From: Gracilaria gracilis
Taxonomy: Eukaryota; Rhodophyta; Florideophyceae; Gracilariales; Gracilariaceae
NCBI GenBank assembly: GCA_030374805.1
Contig: JARGSG010000028.1
Location: 558,001-622,000 of the forward strand
Direction: 5' to 3'
DNA length: 64,000 nt
The first letter of the stretch is position 1; every line of letters starts with the position of its first letter. Both the position numbers and the translations under genes were made by a program. The notes below the pieces were generated by a model that saw nothing but the letters and a program-made list of their open reading frames with translations, was not told where the DNA came from and did not search any database. Positions 55,526-64,000 of the stretch are shown in pieces.

Positions 55526-56402
55526 CCAGCATTCGACTTATCAACGCCCTTTCCAGCTCTCGAAAAGAGAACCACGCGTATCCTTCTTCCGCGCCGGACC
55601 CATGTCGCTGATCAATTTTCGAAGCTCGGCGGCATGATTGCCCGGCCGAAAAACGAACCGTGGCCTGCTTGTTCCGGCACAAATCACACACTACCGCTCA
55701 TTCCCATCCTACAGCTCCGTGCAGACGACTGTCCAGATCTTTGGCTTTCACTGGGAAAGCAAGTCTTGCAGATAATTTGGTGCCCCCGTGACTCGTATTC
55801 TATGCCTCACTATGAAGGCGGTCAAGAGCACTACCGCTCCATCCCAAAGATATTCTGGCGCACTTGTAACCAGCTGAACGAATACGTTGGACAAGATATT
55901 CTAGAGCCAGATGAGTCTTGTATTCCACATGAATGCGCGCTATACACTGAGACTGTATCCCAGTTCCCTTCCCTTTGCATCGACAAGGAGCCACTTCTGA
56001 GAGATGTGAATGGGTGGATTGTGCAGAATGGAAAGGAAGCCTTACGCCCCATTGGTGCTGAGGATGACCCAGAGCCATACGAGGTGTCATTCTCTGTATG
56101 TCCCTTGTCAAAGGTTGGCTGATTCTGTCGTTGGGATCACGATCTTCAGGACATGATATGCAACCGCTGCAAAAGACCGATGCACTTTTTGCTTATAGGT
56201 GAGCACGAATTACGCCAATGCACCATCTCGATGGGTGCCAGCTCATGGAGATTCCACTTCTGAGTATTCTCGTAATCTTTGCTTTGGTGACGCTATGCCA
56301 CTTAATGTGTTTGCTTGCGCCACATGTGAAAACACACCCTATAAATGGAAACTACAATCATTAAGCGAGAGTGCAATGGCAGAACCTGCCAGAGTTCAAT
56401 GA
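55526..56402 (+). pseudogene. DUF1963/YwqG-like protein, decayed
   Basis: The frame 55526-56119 has no start codon close to its 5' end and reads SKLGGMIARPKNEPWPACS, PILQLRADDCPDLW and VLQIIWCPRDSY, similar to the N-half of DUF1963 proteins (KxGG....WP.C..C..PL.FL.QI, then LLQFFYC). An in-frame TGA at 56120-56122 lies in SKVG(stop)FCRWDH, where the family has GGYPxW. After it, the same frame reads DMICNRCKRPMHFLLIG and then needs a +1 shift at about 56200 to give GDAMPLNVFACATCENTPYKW, which matches the GDxG..YxF.C..C....W end. A stop plus a frameshift suggests a dead gene; short introns could be an alternative. Function of the family is unknown. Confidence 0.5.
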
Positions 56403-56813
56403 GTTCCAGCCAACATGATCTCCATTTCTGTGAAAGGGTTGTGGCGCATCCCCCAGCTTCGCGAGCTTACGAAGTGAGGCAGTACTCGTTTTGCTTGAAA
56501 GCACGCAATGGGAGATGAATGTGCCTTGTTCTGCTATGCTTCCCTCGAGATATTCTCTGAGCAAAGAAACAATGGGGTCGCTTTTCCGAACTGGAGCAAA
56601 TCCCTCATTCTACGGGAGCAATGAGCTTGATACTCTTCTATCCTATGGCTACACACGCTCTTGAATATGAAAGAATTTGTTGGCACCACTGGCTAGTTTG
56701 ACCTATTCGCGAATTTATACAAAGCGCATATTTAAGGCCGTTTCAATGTTCGCAATAGAACGACTTCATTTACAGAGAGTCAGCGCAGAAACCCGGCAAC
56801 ACATAAAACAGAT
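56403..56813. other. Gap upstream of the ribosomal protein stop
   Basis: About 410 bases without a supported gene. Confidence 0.35.
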
Positions 56814-57661
56814 CTAGTTGATGACGTTCTGTCCGTATTTCCAGTTAGCGGGGATACGCTTTGAGGTCTTGTAATACCTCGCCAAACGATGAATACGACT
56901 CTCAATAAGAATTAGTCTAAACTTGGCATCCTTATCCTTGCGGTTACGATCAAGATGCTTGCGAACAGAAGCGGCCTTCTTGATAAGCATGTAAAGATCT
57001 TCTGGAATTTCCGGCGCCAAACCTTTTGCCTTGAGGATGCGCAAAATCTTGCTTCCGGTCACGGCATGTACTTGAGTGATTCCCTGGGAGTCACGAAGAT
57101 AGACACCAATCTGAGAAGGTACGAAACCCTTCTTTGCAAGCTTGCAGATTTGGTCGGTGACTTCCTCTGGTGTGGCCTTCAACCATGATGGAGGGTTCCT
57201 CTTGTAGGGCAGAGCTGACTTGGAGATACCCTTTCTGTGATTTTCATTTCAATGCACGCGCACATCGGGGATAGTAGTCGAAAAGGCTTGTCAGTACGAA
57301 TTGGCAGTTAAACGTTTTGCCGAAGTCATGACGAGAGCGTTCCGCCCGGCAACTAACGCAGCCGCTAGAGTGGCTACGATACTTCGAATGCGATTCAAGA
57401 ACGCACGTGGCTCGCCTGCAGAGAAAGCAATCAGCACTTCTATGGCTTGCTCCGTCGCTCCTGCACTTCGGCGCAGAAAGTACGCTTTCGAACGCCAAAC
57501 GGCCGGCAGAATTTCATGGCGCGAAGCAGCGTGATCACTGATGCATTAACCGAAGTGCGCACAGCCACAGGCGGCGAATGACGATGCAGATGATGACGAG
57601 CTGCATGAACCGATCGAAGCGAGAGTGAAATGACGTACCCTTTGCTGTGCATGCGACCCAT
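56814..57661 (-). CDS. RPS13: 40S ribosomal protein S13 (uS15), 2 exons
   Basis: Exon 1 is 57639-57661 (MGRMHSK plus two bases), exon 2 is 56814-57234; a 404-base intron (GTACGT..TCACAG, phase 2) lies between. Total 147 residues. The junction gives [20 protein letters not shown], the usual start of eukaryotic S13. [20 protein letters not shown] and [20 protein letters not shown] match nearly all eukaryotic S13 sequences; length fits (about 150). The intron right after the seventh codon is much longer than the other introns of the window. S13 sits on the 40S body at the subunit interface. Head to head with signal peptide peptidase. Confidence 0.97.
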
Positions 57662-58116
57662 GTTGGCTGCTCTTTCTTAGACACGGATATCAGATTCTAT
57701 GCGTGAGAGGGGCGCGATTCGACCGTCGTATTGGCGTACAAACGCTGCGCTTGCGAAGATGGGTGGAGGTGGTCGAACGAACGAACGAACGAACGAGGGA
57801 TCGGGGCGAATCGATCAATCTGCTCTCCGATACGAAACGCGCCGACGGCGTCTACCGTCGCACTCGACGCAACTTTGTTTGTGTCTTTTTAAATTATTTT
57901 CAAAATTCAGTTCGCAGTTTTGCCAAGAGGCGACAGAGAAGACTCCTTGGGAAGCAACTCCAGCAACGCAGTCGCGCGATGGGCGCATCCGAAACTCCCC
58001 CCGCGACACCGATGGATAGATATCTACAAAGGTAGAAAAGATATGCGCCAGCAGTCAACGCTATCGCCTCCCGCCCCCATCTTCCCTGGCTCTCCCGGCG
58101 GCCAGTACCACCTGAC
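57662..58116. promoter_or_regulatory. Divergent promoter region, RPS13 / SPP
   Basis: 455 bases. A (CGAA)n run of six units at 57773-57796 and GGATAGATATCTACAAAGG at 58014-58032, the latter matching the element upstream of MED15 (35661). Confidence 0.5.
57773..57796. repeat. (CGAA)n microsatellite, 6 units
   Basis: Perfect tetranucleotide run in the S13/SPP divergent gap. Confidence 0.9.
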
Positions 58117-59256
58117 ATGGCGTCCGAGCTGCTCCTCCTCCTCACAGACAGCACGACGCTATGCATGGTAATCACCGCCACTCTCACTGCTGCTTATTCT
58201 TCGTACCGGGCCAATGAGTCTCTCTTCAAGAGGGGTTCGTCGCGAGCGCAGCCGTTGAATGCCTCGCTTTCCGAGCAGTTTATCGATGAGAACAGACGCA
58301 TGCTGGAGGGTTCTACAGCTGTTGCGTTTCCTATCATCGCCGCTGTGTCTATCGTGTTCCTGTTCTTTTTCATCAAGTCCTTTGGGTACATTCTTACTCT
58401 GCTTTCAACTGTTTCCAGCGTTTTCTCAGTCGGTTTCTTCTTGTGGCCCTTTGCGGAGGTGATTGCTGCACGGATTCGCGCTCTGTCCGTACAGATGCGA
58501 TCAAACAACTACATCGAATCTCTCATTGTTGTGCCCATTGCACTAGCCGTCATTGTTGTGTGGCTGTTCACTGGCGGCTGGGTACCAAACAATGTCATTG
58601 GCGTCAGTTTGTGTGTTTTGTTCGCCTCTTTGTGCAAAGTTCCAAACCTCAAAGTCACTGTCATGCTCTTCGCGGGTCTGTTCGTATACGACATTTTCTT
58701 TGTTTTCTTTTCCGAAAGATTCTTCGGTCGAAACGTTATGGTGGAGGTTGCCACCTCTGCCCCTAAGAACCCGGTTTCAGCAATTGCATCCTTCTTCAAC
58801 TTGCCGTTTACCCCTGTGAAGAATTTGGCCTTACCAGCCAAGCTTATTTTTCCGGCCGGAGGGAATGATATTGCTATTTTGGGACTTGGAGATATCATAC
58901 TCCCGGAGATTCTTCTCACGTACCTTCTGGAAATTGATCTGTTGCGAAGTGCTCAAAGAGCCCCATGGTACAATGGTTACTTCACGAGGGCGCTCGTAGC
59001 GTACTTGTTGGCTTTGTATACCAGCTTTTACTGCAATTTTGTATTTCAGAACGCACAGCCTGCTCTATTGTATATAGTTCCCGCTCTTCTGTTGACTACT
59101 TTGGTGTACGCACGAAGCAAAGGAGATGTTGATGCATTATGGACAGGCACAGCAATTAGATACCCCCAAGGGGAAATTGGAGCCGACATGACTCTCGAAC
59201 CTAACGCTAGAGTAACAGACCCAAAAGATCTTGAGACAACCGCACTTGTAACGTGA
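58117..59256 (+). CDS. Signal peptide peptidase (SPP/SPPL) intramembrane aspartyl protease
   Basis: 379 residues, single exon. Multiple membrane helices with the family's catalytic motifs: FVYDIFFVFF (YD, about 189-198), LGLGDIILPEI (GxGD, about 254-264), and QPALLYIVPALL, the PAL motif, near 315. The N-terminal helix (about 1-30) is followed by a glycosylatable loop (PLNASLSE). SPP cleaves signal peptide remnants and type II membrane proteins within the ER membrane (family knowledge). Length matches ER SPP (about 340-410); no Golgi-type PA domain is present, so the ER-type SPP is favoured over SPPL2. It is convergent with SEC23, 376 bases away. Confidence 0.95.
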   Translation: MASELLLLLTDSTTLCMVITATLTAAYSSYRANESLFKRGSSRAQPLNASLSEQFIDENRRMLEGSTAVAFPIIAAVSIVFLFFFIKSFGYILTLLSTVSSVFSVGFFLWPFAEVIAARIRALSVQMRSNNYIESLIVVPIALAVIVVWLFTGGWVPNNVIGVSLCVLFASLCKVPNLKVTVMLFAGLFVYDIFFVFFSERFFGRNVMVEVATSAPKNPVSAIASFFNLPFTPVKNLALPAKLIFPAGGNDIAILGLGDIILPEILLTYLLEIDLLRSAQRAPWYNGYFTRALVAYLLALYTSFYCNFVFQNAQPALLYIVPALLLTTLVYARSKGDVDALWTGTAIRYPQGEIGADMTLEPNARVTDPKDLETTALVT

Positions 59257-59632
59257 CCTGAGTTGAGGCACGCTATTTGTAAATGTCAAACACAATTTCT
59301 GCACTTCTGCACCTCGCCAGGGAGCTGGAGACTCTGCTCTTGTAACATGACCAATCACCTAGGCCCTTCAAAGTGGGCTTGGAAGAAGAGAACACTCCCG
59401 AAAGTTCTCTAGCGTGCGAGACGATACCCTGGGTCTTAGTGTCCAGTGGCCTTTTATGAGGTTCCGTAACGTGCGAAACGATACCCTTATTCTCTCTATC
59501 CCGTGTCCATTATGAAGTTTTTAGTAGAATACGGCAGTCTTCTTTCTCGTGAAAAGCCGGAACATTCAGAATCATCGACAAACTCAATTCTGTCTTCACA
59601 TCGGTCGGGTTGATGCAGACGAAGAGCATTTA
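59257..59632. other. Convergent gap with a diverged direct repeat
   Basis: Two units of about 55 bases at 59413-59468 and 59470-59522 share CGTGCGA/GAACGATACCC starts and GTCCA..TATGA ends. It lies between SPP and SEC23. Confidence 0.55.
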
Positions 59633-61921
59633 TTATTGACTTGACACCGCTAATTTCTTGAGGTGATCTGTGAACACTTGAAGACTGACATCGTCCGTGA
59701 AGATAAAGTCAGAGCCTCCGTACTCGGCTGCGGCACTGTGGTGATTGACAGAGGGGTTCAACTTGGCAAGCAGAAAACGAGCTTGTGATCCCTTTTGGTC
59801 ACATTCAATGTACCGGGCGTATGGGAAACGTTCGTCGAGCACGGCTGCAGCATCATCCTTCGGCGCTTGAAGCAGCAATTTGAAGTTCGTATGCTTTCCG
59901 TCTTCGTGATACCCAGCTTTTCTCCAAGCACTGACAGTTTCCCCAGAAAAGACAATTACATAGAAGAATGTATCCAGCAGCAGAATGCGGTCGGGCTTAA
60001 TTGAAGTAACGTCCAGCAGAACGGGCTCTGGAGCACCTGACAAGGAATAACTCATAAGCGTGGGTTGAATCATGAGGAGGCAATTGTTGACGTTTTCTCG
60101 ATTCAGATACGAACGATATAAAGCAGTCTCGTCTGGAGTGGAATTGAATACTTGAAGGAATTGTGATCTTCTCAGATTAAACATGAACTGAGGATATAGA
60201 CTGAACTTAGGACCAAGAACAAACGATTCGGGGTTATCTCTGTCATACTGCGCGAATCTTGCGCACAAGCGAATTAGCATTCTGTCGACCCATCGCAGAA
60301 TGTCGAACGAGTCCTCGTTCTCTGTCTTGTATACAGCCATTCTGGCCATCAGCACAGCAGCTGCATCTTGGTCGAATCCTGCAGCAATTGCCTCAATGTT
60401 GTCGCCTGCAGTCCATCGTCCTGCAGTGGTGGTGACCCGCATGCGATGTTGACCAGAAGCGTGGACGTAACGTGTAATAAACTGAACAAATCTGTACTGG
60501 TCGTCACGTATGGGGTTCGAATGTGGGTTCACGACTTCGAAATATGCAGCAATTGTCGTGTTGGTATCTAGTGTGCACATACGCCATGAAGTTGTCCCAC
60601 CAATACCAATTTCCATATCGGTTGAAACAGAAGGACCGTCCTTGTTTAAAGATGCAACAGGACCAATTACTCCAGCAATCTTGATCTCTCGCGAAGCAAT
60701 AATGTCAAAAGAAGCCTGGAAACCCATTGTAAGTTGATTTGCCTCATCCGTAGCGAAGAACTTCTCGAATGAATTCTTAAACATAGGATGCTCAAAAGAT
60801 TCCGAAATGACCAACACTCCCCCAGTGCGATCAACGCAAGACTTCATCTCATAACTTCCCACCTGATCTAAAGAACAACTCCACACATCAATAGCATGGC
60901 CGGCGTTAACTGCCCTGGTCGCAATTTCGTCGAAAGCTTTAAGCGCAGAGCTGTGGAACGGTGCATTGTCCTTTTCCATATCTGAATGAGATCGAACTGT
61001 GTCACCCAGCTCCAGGGCAACAATCTTGCCTGGATCTACGGTACCAGGCCCCCCAACAAGAAGCTCCACTCTGGCGCCGTTGCCAGCATAAGTGCACTCG
61101 AGAATTCCAACCGCCACAGAAAGTGCAGTGCAGGTTGCTCGTTTCGGTCGCTGCGACGCTGGAACTGGCCAGGGATCGGTATCCAGCTCCTCCAGAATGG
61201 AAGTCATCATGAATTCGCCTTCGCTCGCAGGTTGCAAAAAGCGACCAGCGCCCACCATGGCCGGGTTGACTCCGGGTGCGCCGTTCATAGCCGCGCCTCT
61301 CGCCATTCCAGAGGGCAGCGCCAGTAGCTCTCTGACTTGATCAGTCGTGTACTCCTTTTCCCCTCGCAGGACGTAGCACTTTGCGCAGTCGGTGTAGCCT
61401 ATGACGTGAACGTGGACGTTTTGGCCGAAGGTAATGAGGCCAACCATTGCATCTTGAGGGAGCAGAGACAGCGCTTTGATGATGTAATCTTTCGCGGTTT
61501 GCAGCTCATCGTCACGAGTGCAAGTATCAAGCACGAAGAGAAAGGCCGGTGGCGCAGCGCGTTGTCTCGGAAGTGTGTACTCGACGGTTGTGAAATCTGG
61601 CACCAGTTCGTAGGGTAAATTCTGCTCTGATATGGAAGAGTAGTTTGGCGGAAATCCATTGCGGTGATGGCAAAATACGCAGAACCACATGCGAGAGCGG
61701 AGATCAACGCGACAGTAGGGATTGAGACAGGCAGTGCAAGATTTGCACTGCACCGGGTCATACGGAAGTGGTTGTGGGAGACGGTTCGGTGCTAGGCGCT
61801 TGAGCGGCGTGTACATGCATGCGAACGGGACGATGCATCGGGTGGCTTCCAGTCGCGAAGATGGCCACATCATCCACGACCAGCGGACGCCATCCATTTC
61901 CTCCAGCTCGTTGAAGTCCAT
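59633..61921 (-). CDS. SEC23: SEC23, COPII coat GTPase-activating subunit
   Basis: 762 residues, single exon, ATG at 61921 ([20 protein letters not shown]). The zinc finger ([12 protein letters not shown] and [10 protein letters not shown]) sits at about 58-88; the trunk domain has [20 protein letters not shown] and [11 protein letters not shown]; the beta-sandwich has [11 protein letters not shown]; helical and gelsolin parts follow ([20 protein letters not shown]). The arginine finger is probably in the R...F..Y... region of the C-terminal half, [23 protein letters not shown]23 with SEC24 forms the inner COPII coat and triggers Sar1 GTP hydrolysis. Length is normal (about 765). Confidence 0.97.
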   Translation of the reverse strand: MDFNELEEMDGVRWSWMMWPSSRLEATRCIVPFACMYTPLKRLAPNRLPQPLPYDPVQCKSCTACLNPYCRVDLRSRMWFCVFCHHRNGFPPNYSSISEQNLPYELVPDFTTVEYTLPRQRAAPPAFLFVLDTCTRDDELQTAKDYIIKALSLLPQDAMVGLITFGQNVHVHVIGYTDCAKCYVLRGEKEYTTDQVRELLALPSGMARGAAMNGAPGVNPAMVGAGRFLQPASEGEFMMTSILEELDTDPWPVPASQRPKRATCTALSVAVGILECTYAGNGARVELLVGGPGTVDPGKIVALELGDTVRSHSDMEKDNAPFHSSALKAFDEIATRAVNAGHAIDVWSCSLDQVGSYEMKSCVDRTGGVLVISESFEHPMFKNSFEKFFATDEANQLTMGFQASFDIIASREIKIAGVIGPVASLNKDGPSVSTDMEIGIGGTTSWRMCTLDTNTTIAAYFEVVNPHSNPIRDDQYRFVQFITRYVHASGQHRMRVTTTAGRWTAGDNIEAIAAGFDQDAAAVLMARMAVYKTENEDSFDILRWVDRMLIRLCARFAQYDRDNPESFVLGPKFSLYPQFMFNLRRSQFLQVFNSTPDETALYRSYLNRENVNNCLLMIQPTLMSYSLSGAPEPVLLDVTSIKPDRILLLDTFFYVIVFSGETVSAWRKAGYHEDGKHTNFKLLLQAPKDDAAAVLDERFPYARYIECDQKGSQARFLLAKLNPSVNHHSAAAEYGGSDFIFTDDVSLQVFTDHLKKLAVSSQ

Positions 61922-62459
61922 ATTTGGCTTGGATTCGAAATCAAGCAGTATTGGTCGATGAGAAGGGGGCGGCGTGGATCACAGCTTGTAAAAGAACCGC
62001 GAAGCGGCAATTAGTTGTGTAGGTACGAGCTCCAGAAAGAAAATGAAGACGGGAGGGATATATGGTTAGATTCGCAGCCAGAACAGTAGCATCGCGAGGC
62101 TGGGGTGGTATCATCTGCTGCTGGTTCCTGACACAGAGCGTCAACGATCAAAGGGCCATGTTGATTGCAAGCTTGGATGACACGTGTACAGCTTTTTTAG
62201 AAGAAGGCGAAAGTTTCGGCGAAAATTTTCAATTTTCATACATGAGGAGTAGTGTAGACTGGCTTAGACAAGGATGATAGGCTGGTGGTAGCAGTTTTTG
62301 TAAGCAAGGAAGTCTACGAAGGTAGACGTTAGCCGTTCCGGGAACGCCATCTGTAGCGTTTTAGCACTGTTACCTGTGGCGGCTCCAGTTTTGGTAATGG
62401 CGGCGCTGATGAGGTGGTCAGTGTGGTAGAACAGCAGCAATGTGTTGATTGCAGACCCT
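61922..62459. other. SEC23 upstream region
   Basis: 538 bases. A plus frame 62062-62277 has no recognised domain. Confidence 0.35.
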
Positions 62460-63035
62460 TCAGTGTGGGATGAGAGAGAGAGAGGCCTTTATATCAGGAA
62501 ATAAGGACAGGCGTTGATCACGCCGACGTGGCTGCGTGTGGGTGCGCATGTGAAGCGTCCAGCGCCGACGATTTACGGCAGCAGCTGTCAATTGCAGAAC
62601 AAATCGTTCTAAGCGCACGACCAAGGAGTGGTACTCATTGACGGGGTTTGAGCCGCGTACGCTGCCGGCGTACTCCGCAACGCGGCGAGAAAAGCGTCTT
62701 CCGGACTCTCCCAGGCCGCCGTGAACGTCGAAGCCGAACGGAACGAATTCGACGTTATTGGTGGCACAAAGCGCGCTGTACTTTGAGCGTTTAGACGCCG
62801 CTGCCTTTGTGGCTGCAGCGGCTGCCGTTTTGGACGCTGCCACCGCAAATCCTCTGCTGTTGGGGCTAACCACAGCAACATCAATACCTACTGGTTTTGA
62901 GTTAGACCTTATGTCATCAATTACAAGGTCCAAGCACGACGGCAATGATTGACCCGTCGTATAATCATCGCAGCGCGGGATAGGACGCACAGAAGCGTAC
63001 ACAAATGTGCGCAATGTTGAATGAGCAGTGCTCAT
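62460..63035 (-). mobile_element. Retroelement C-terminal tail, open frame of 191 codons
   Basis: Minus-strand frame with ATG at 63035. It contains LDLVIDDIRSNSKPVGIDVA, an Ala-rich helix that runs AASKTAAAAATKAAASKRSK, then YSALCATNNVEFVPFGFDVH and a GG-containing end (GGLGESGRRF). This order (D-V-V, Ala/Lys-rich helix, YxxLC...FVPF.....GG.G) is the typical C-terminal tail of reverse-transcriptase polyproteins of non-LTR elements in oomycetes and algae. The reverse transcriptase itself is missing. So it is a 5'-truncated copy that is still open, though possibly by chance of recent insertion. Confidence 0.65.
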
Positions 63036-64000
63036 ACAGTATTTAATATCTACAACAAGGGAAAAGTTTAGAGTGACACCGAATTTCTCGACGGTTATAG
63101 GTTAAGGTTAAGGTTAAAAAGTTAAAGGTTTGCCTTTAAAACGCACTATCTAGAGCTCTACGTGTAGAGAGGAAGGTATGCTGCATACGCTCAGGGCGGT
63201 TGTTGGGATTACTGTATTGTTGCGCAGGTGCTAGTACCAAAACTATTGGGCGTTGATTCGCCACGTTGCTGTAAACAAAGAGCATTTAGGCTTGAAGGTT
63301 TACTGCCGTAGTGGTAACTTATGGACTACACGGTACTCTGCAAACGGGTGAAGGAAAGGTGAGGTGACAGGAATGCTGACGAAAGCGCAGATGTGTCAGT
63401 GTGCAGCAACATGAAAGAAACTGTTTTTGAAATATTGTTGAGATGAGGCAAGCGTAAAGAGTTGTTGTGAAACTGGGCTGAAGCAGATGTATAACATTAT
63501 GCATGGTTTTGCTATACTTTGGGAATCGATGAGCAAAATAGACGAGCGAGCGATTGAGCTGATTGACAAGACAAGCTCTGGTTTGTGGAAGAGGAATGAT
63601 GTCACGCTACATTGCGGGCGCTTTTCGTCTCTTAGAGTTGGGGCCGATGAGTCGTCGCGTATGAGGAAGAGGGGGTGCGGTGCAGAAGCATGCTTCTGAG
63701 CACATTACCCGCTGGCAGACAGTAAGAAAACAGCACTGAAAAAAAAAAAAAAGTAGAAATGAATGCTGAGCTGGGCGTGTTTCGGTAGGCGTCCTTACGT
63801 AAGCGGCTGCGCAAAACAGGGAGTAAAACACAAGGTGACAAGCTGTGCGGGAAGCGAGCGCACGCAGGCGAGTAAGGGCGCGGAGCGACGCCTATCTACT
63901 GGGCGTGACGACGCCGTTCCTGGGCGCAAATAAAGACGCACGCGCAGCTGAATATGATGAGCAATCAGCACAGTGCGCTTGATAGAGTATGTGTGTGTGT
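63036..64000. other. Gene-free window end
   Basis: Contains GGTTATAGGTTAAGGTTAAGG-like short repeats near 63090-63125, a 14-base A-run near 63739 and a GT run at 63989-64000. Frames here lack recognised domains. A gene beyond the window may use this as its flank. Confidence 0.4.

Noticed and set aside
56120-56122. TGA as selenocysteine in the DUF1963-like frame
   Set aside because: The frame also shifts at about 56200, and the family has no Cys at this position.
57301-57534. 77-codon plus frame inside the S13 intron
   Set aside because: Starts with TTG, no domain, and lies fully in an intron with correct splice ends.

Overview
This window is nuclear DNA of a photosynthetic eukaryote, most likely a red alga (inference). 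It carries eukaryote-only genes: an H2A.Z-type histone, MED15, an EAF6-like acetyltransferase subunit, SEC23, COG3 and POLD4. Introns are short (about 75-100 nt, one of about 400 nt) with GT-AG ends. Three proteins of chloroplast type (NFU, LPA1-like and a membrane rubredoxin) start with short leaders that have an early Phe, as in transit peptides of red algae and glaucophytes. Hedgehog-type Hint domains on secreted proteins also fit a red alga. No flagellar, bacterial or organellar genes were seen.

Layout. 1-1.26 kb: hAT transposase copy broken by one in-frame stop. 1.26-4.96 kb: no supported gene. 5.0-14.1 kb: TPR protein with a prenylation-type C-terminus, NFU, SDA1, FIS1 (3 exons), neuroguidin/LCP5, dUTPase. 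14.1-17.85 kb: non-LTR retrotransposon 3' ends on both strands. 17.85-30.8 kb: ABCE1, NDUFB4-like, COG3, HGH1, EAF6-like, rubredoxin, acetate/succinate-type transporter. 30.8-38.4 kb: MED15 (3 exons) and a secreted DOMON-copper monooxygenase-Hint protein. 38.4-41.7 kb: more retrotransposon fragments. 41.7-53.2 kb: LPA1-like, an unrecognised protein, H2A.Z, a secreted FAS1-Hint protein, a minimal ArfGAP-like protein, POLD4, a LYR protein, a SAM-type mitochondrial carrier, and a TPM-RING membrane protein. 53.5-64 kb: MBF1 (5 exons), a decayed DUF1963-like gene, ribosomal protein S13/uS15, signal peptide peptidase, SEC23, and a retroelement C-terminal tail.

The genes alternate between strands. 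Eleven neighbouring pairs are head to head over 0.4-1 kb, several of these gaps being very GC-rich. Most tail-to-tail gaps are short, and one pair (LYR protein and mitochondrial carrier) overlaps by 14 bases. Most genes are housekeeping: ribosome assembly (SDA1, LCP5, S13), replication and chromatin (dUTPase, POLD4, H2A.Z, EAF6), transcription (MED15, MBF1), translation (ABCE1, HGH1), secretion (SEC23, COG3, SPP, ArfGAP-like), mitochondria (FIS1, NDUFB4, LYR, SAM carrier) and plastid (NFU, LPA1, rubredoxin). The most unusual content is the pair of Hint-terminated secreted proteins about 7 kb apart, and the TPM-RING protein.
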